Source of the DNA: DASRHY01 sp046765875
Lineage (GTDB): Bacteria; Actinomycetota; Actinomycetes; Propionibacteriales; Kribbellaceae
Length of the DNA: 23,693 bases
Direction of reading: 5' to 3'
Assembly (NCBI GenBank): GCA_046765875.1
Contig: JBKPSJ010000350.1
Coordinates: 1-23,693, forward strand
Shown here: positions 22,304 through 23,693 of the stretch, one piece after another
Layout: each line of letters opens with the position of its first letter
Position numbering within the stretch: the first letter of the stretch is position 1
Notes under the pieces: generated by a model
What the model was told of the DNA's origin: nothing
Seen by the model: only the letters and a program-made list of their open reading frames with translations
Databases searched by the model: none
Made by a program: the position numbers and the translations under genes

Positions 22304-23693
22304 CTAGCCGAGCTTGTTGTCAACGAAGCACCAGCGCCACGACTCGCCCGGTTCGAAGCTGCGCATCACCGGGTGGCCGACGGAGGCGAAGTGCTTCGAG
22401 GCGTGCCGCCCCGGCGAGGAGTCGCAACAGCCGACGTGGCCACACTCCAGGCACAGCCGCAGGTGCACCCAGGTGCCGCCCTCGGCGAGGCACTCCTCGC
22501 AGCCGTCCGGCGTGTTCGGCGTGGTCACCGCCGGTGCCGCCGCCAGGTGCTCGCAGACATGCGCCTGCTGCTGTGGGGGCGCCTGCAGGTCATCGTTCCG
22601 GCCGCCCACGTCGTCCTCCTCCGAACGGTCGAGGATCGACTCCTCGACATCGAGTGCGTTCAAGGCCCGCTGCAGCACCTCGCCGGCGACGAGGCCACGG
22701 TCGCGGACCTTCAGGATGTGCTGCCGCTCTGCCTGCAACATCACCATACGCAGCCGCCGGTAAGCCTCGCTCGGCGTCTCCGCCTCGGACTCGGGCCGGC
22801 CGAGCCGCTCCCATGCGGCCAGGGTGCGGGCCTCGCCGCGCTTCTTGACCCGGGTGACCACCTTCGGATCGTCGTCGTCGGTGATGACGTTCTGCAGTTC
22901 GCGCCAGGCGGCCTTGTGCGCGGCCTGCAGGATCGCCGCCTCCTGCAGCGCGTCCTCGGCCGGGTCGGGCCGGCCGCGCAGGTCGAGCCGCCGCACCAGC
23001 CACGGCAGCGTGGTGCCCTGCAGCAGCAGGGTGCCGGCGACCACCGCCAGGGCGATGAACACCAGCACCTCCCGATGCGCGACGTCGGCCCCGAGCACGA
23101 ACACCGCGGCCAGCGTGACCACTCCGCGCATGCCCGCCCACGAGATCACGGCGGGCACGGTCCACCGCGGACTCGGATCGGCGCGCCGGACCGCCGGGAT
23201 CAGCCGCGGGAGGTATGTCGCCGGGAACACCCAGATCGGCCGCAACAGCACCACCGCGGCGAAGACGCCGATGGTCGCGACGACGATCTGGTCGGTCGGC
23301 AGCGTGCTCTGTCGCAGCGCGTCGATGATCCAGCGGGCCTGGAGCCCGATCAGCAGGAACACCGCGTTCTCGAGCAGGAACTCCACCGTCTGCCAGTTGG
23401 TCCGCTCCGACAGCCGCGATGCCGCCGACTGCAGTACCGGCGCCTTGTGGCCGAGCAGCAAGCCGGTCACGACGACCGCTAGCACCCCCGAGGCATGCAG
23501 TTCCTCGGCCGGGATGTAGGCGATCCACGGCGCCATGAAGCTGAGTGAGGTGTCCAGCACCGGGTCGGTGATGTGCTTGCGGAACTTCGCCAGCACCAGC
23601 GCGACCACGACGCCGACGACCACCCCGCCTCCCGCGGCGCGCACGAAGTCCAGTCCGACCTCCCACCAGTGGTCGAGCGCGCCGGCCAGCGCC
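22304..23693 (-). CDS. CPA1 Na+/H+ antiporter with C-terminal UBP zinc finger, 5' end cut
   Basis: The coding frame is open through the right edge, so the N-terminal helices are missing; an internal GTG at 23644 is not the start. The visible part has the CPA1 exchanger core (LLENAVFLLIGLQARWI, and WAGMRGVVTLAAVFVLG, which carries the conserved Arg of the family), then a cytoplasmic, charged region of about 160 residues containing coiled-coil-like helices, and a zinc finger of UBP type at about 22310-22560 (CEHLAAAP; CEECLAEGGTWVHLRLC; ECGHVGCCDSSPGRHASKHF; VGHPV). The finger ends in ESWRWCFVDNKLG. In eukaryotes this finger binds the free C-terminus of ubiquitin; its bacterial ligand is unknown. 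The fusion is also known from other actinobacteria, as far as I recall. The HIT gene follows 10 nt later. Confidence 0.9.
   Translation of the reverse strand, partial: ALAGALDHWWEVGLDFVRAAGGGVVVGVVVALVLAKFRKHITDPVLDTSLSFMAPWIAYIPAEELHASGVLAVVVTGLLLGHKAPVLQSAASRLSERTNWQTVEFLLENAVFLLIGLQARWIIDALRQSTLPTDQIVVATIGVFAAVVLLRPIWVFPATYLPRLIPAVRRADPSPRWTVPAVISWAGMRGVVTLAAVFVLGADVAHREVLVFIALAVVAGTLLLQGTTLPWLVRRLDLRGRPDPAEDALQEAAILQAAHKAAWRELQNVITDDDDPKVVTRVKKRGEARTLAAWERLGRPESEAETPSEAYRRLRMVMLQAERQHILKVRDRGLVAGEVLQRALNALDVEESILDRSEEDDVGGRNDDLQAPPQQQAHVCEHLAAAPAVTTPNTPDGCEECLAEGGTWVHLRLCLECGHVGCCDSSPGRHASKHFASVGHPVMRSFEPGESWRWCFVDNKLG

Noticed and set aside
1..23693. tRNA, rRNA, CRISPR, insertion sequence, phage or attachment site
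   Set aside because: None recognised by eye on either strand; composition is uniform apart from the repeat linker and short operators.

Overview
The window looks like chromosome of a high-GC actinobacterium. Supporting signs are very strong G/C bias at third codon positions, frequent GTG starts, several genes that appear leaderless (TANNNT about 7 nt before the start codon), an F420-dependent oxidoreductase, a DosS/DevS-type kinase, an frdABCD operon of the kind found in Mycobacterium tuberculosis, and a CebR-type cellobiose operon. Gene style and content suggest Kribbella or another member of the Propionibacteriales; this is an inference from the sequence, not a proven identity. There is no phage, insertion sequence, CRISPR array or RNA gene that I can support.

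Layout. 1-38: start of a minus-strand gene that runs off the left edge. 39-235: divergent control region with two DosR-like boxes. 236-1750: DosS-like kinase with a shortened first GAF domain. 1794-4103: large, mostly disordered protein of unknown function. 4121-5053: F420-dependent (LLM) oxidoreductase. 5073-8566 (minus): a five-gene operon of a small His/Cys-rich protein followed by frdA, frdB, frdC and frdD. 8567-8793: control region with a CRP-like palindrome and a second palindrome. 8794-11574: aconitase. 11581-12296: TauE/SafE permease broken by a one-base frameshift. 12395-15038 (minus): three-gene membrane redox module comprising an anchored protein, a b561-like membrane protein with a Pro-rich N-terminus, and a lipoprotein with two Rieske domains. 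15181-15684 (minus) and 15775-16179 (plus): divergent GNAT and YjbR/MmcQ-like genes. 16255-21888: cellobiose/beta-glucoside operon with operators, cebE, cebF, cebG, bglC and cebR. 21880-22293 (minus): HIT protein. 22304-23693 (minus, cut by the right edge): CPA1 Na+/H+ antiporter fused to a UBP-type zinc finger.

How the genes work together. The ceb operon is a complete uptake-and-cleavage unit: a lipoprotein binds cello-oligosaccharide, two permeases import it, a cytoplasmic GH1 enzyme hydrolyses it, and the LacI-type repressor encoded last should bind the perfect TGGGAGCGCTCCCA box over the promoter. No ATPase gene is present, so energy probably comes from a shared MsiK-type ATPase elsewhere. 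The frd operon and aconitase are divergent central-carbon genes sharing one control region. The Rieske/b561-like trio looks like a small extracytoplasmic electron-transfer unit whose donor and acceptor are unknown; it is the most novel-looking module here. The DosS-like kinase next to DosR-like boxes suggests oxygen or redox signalling, but its likely loss of the heme histidine means it may sense something else.
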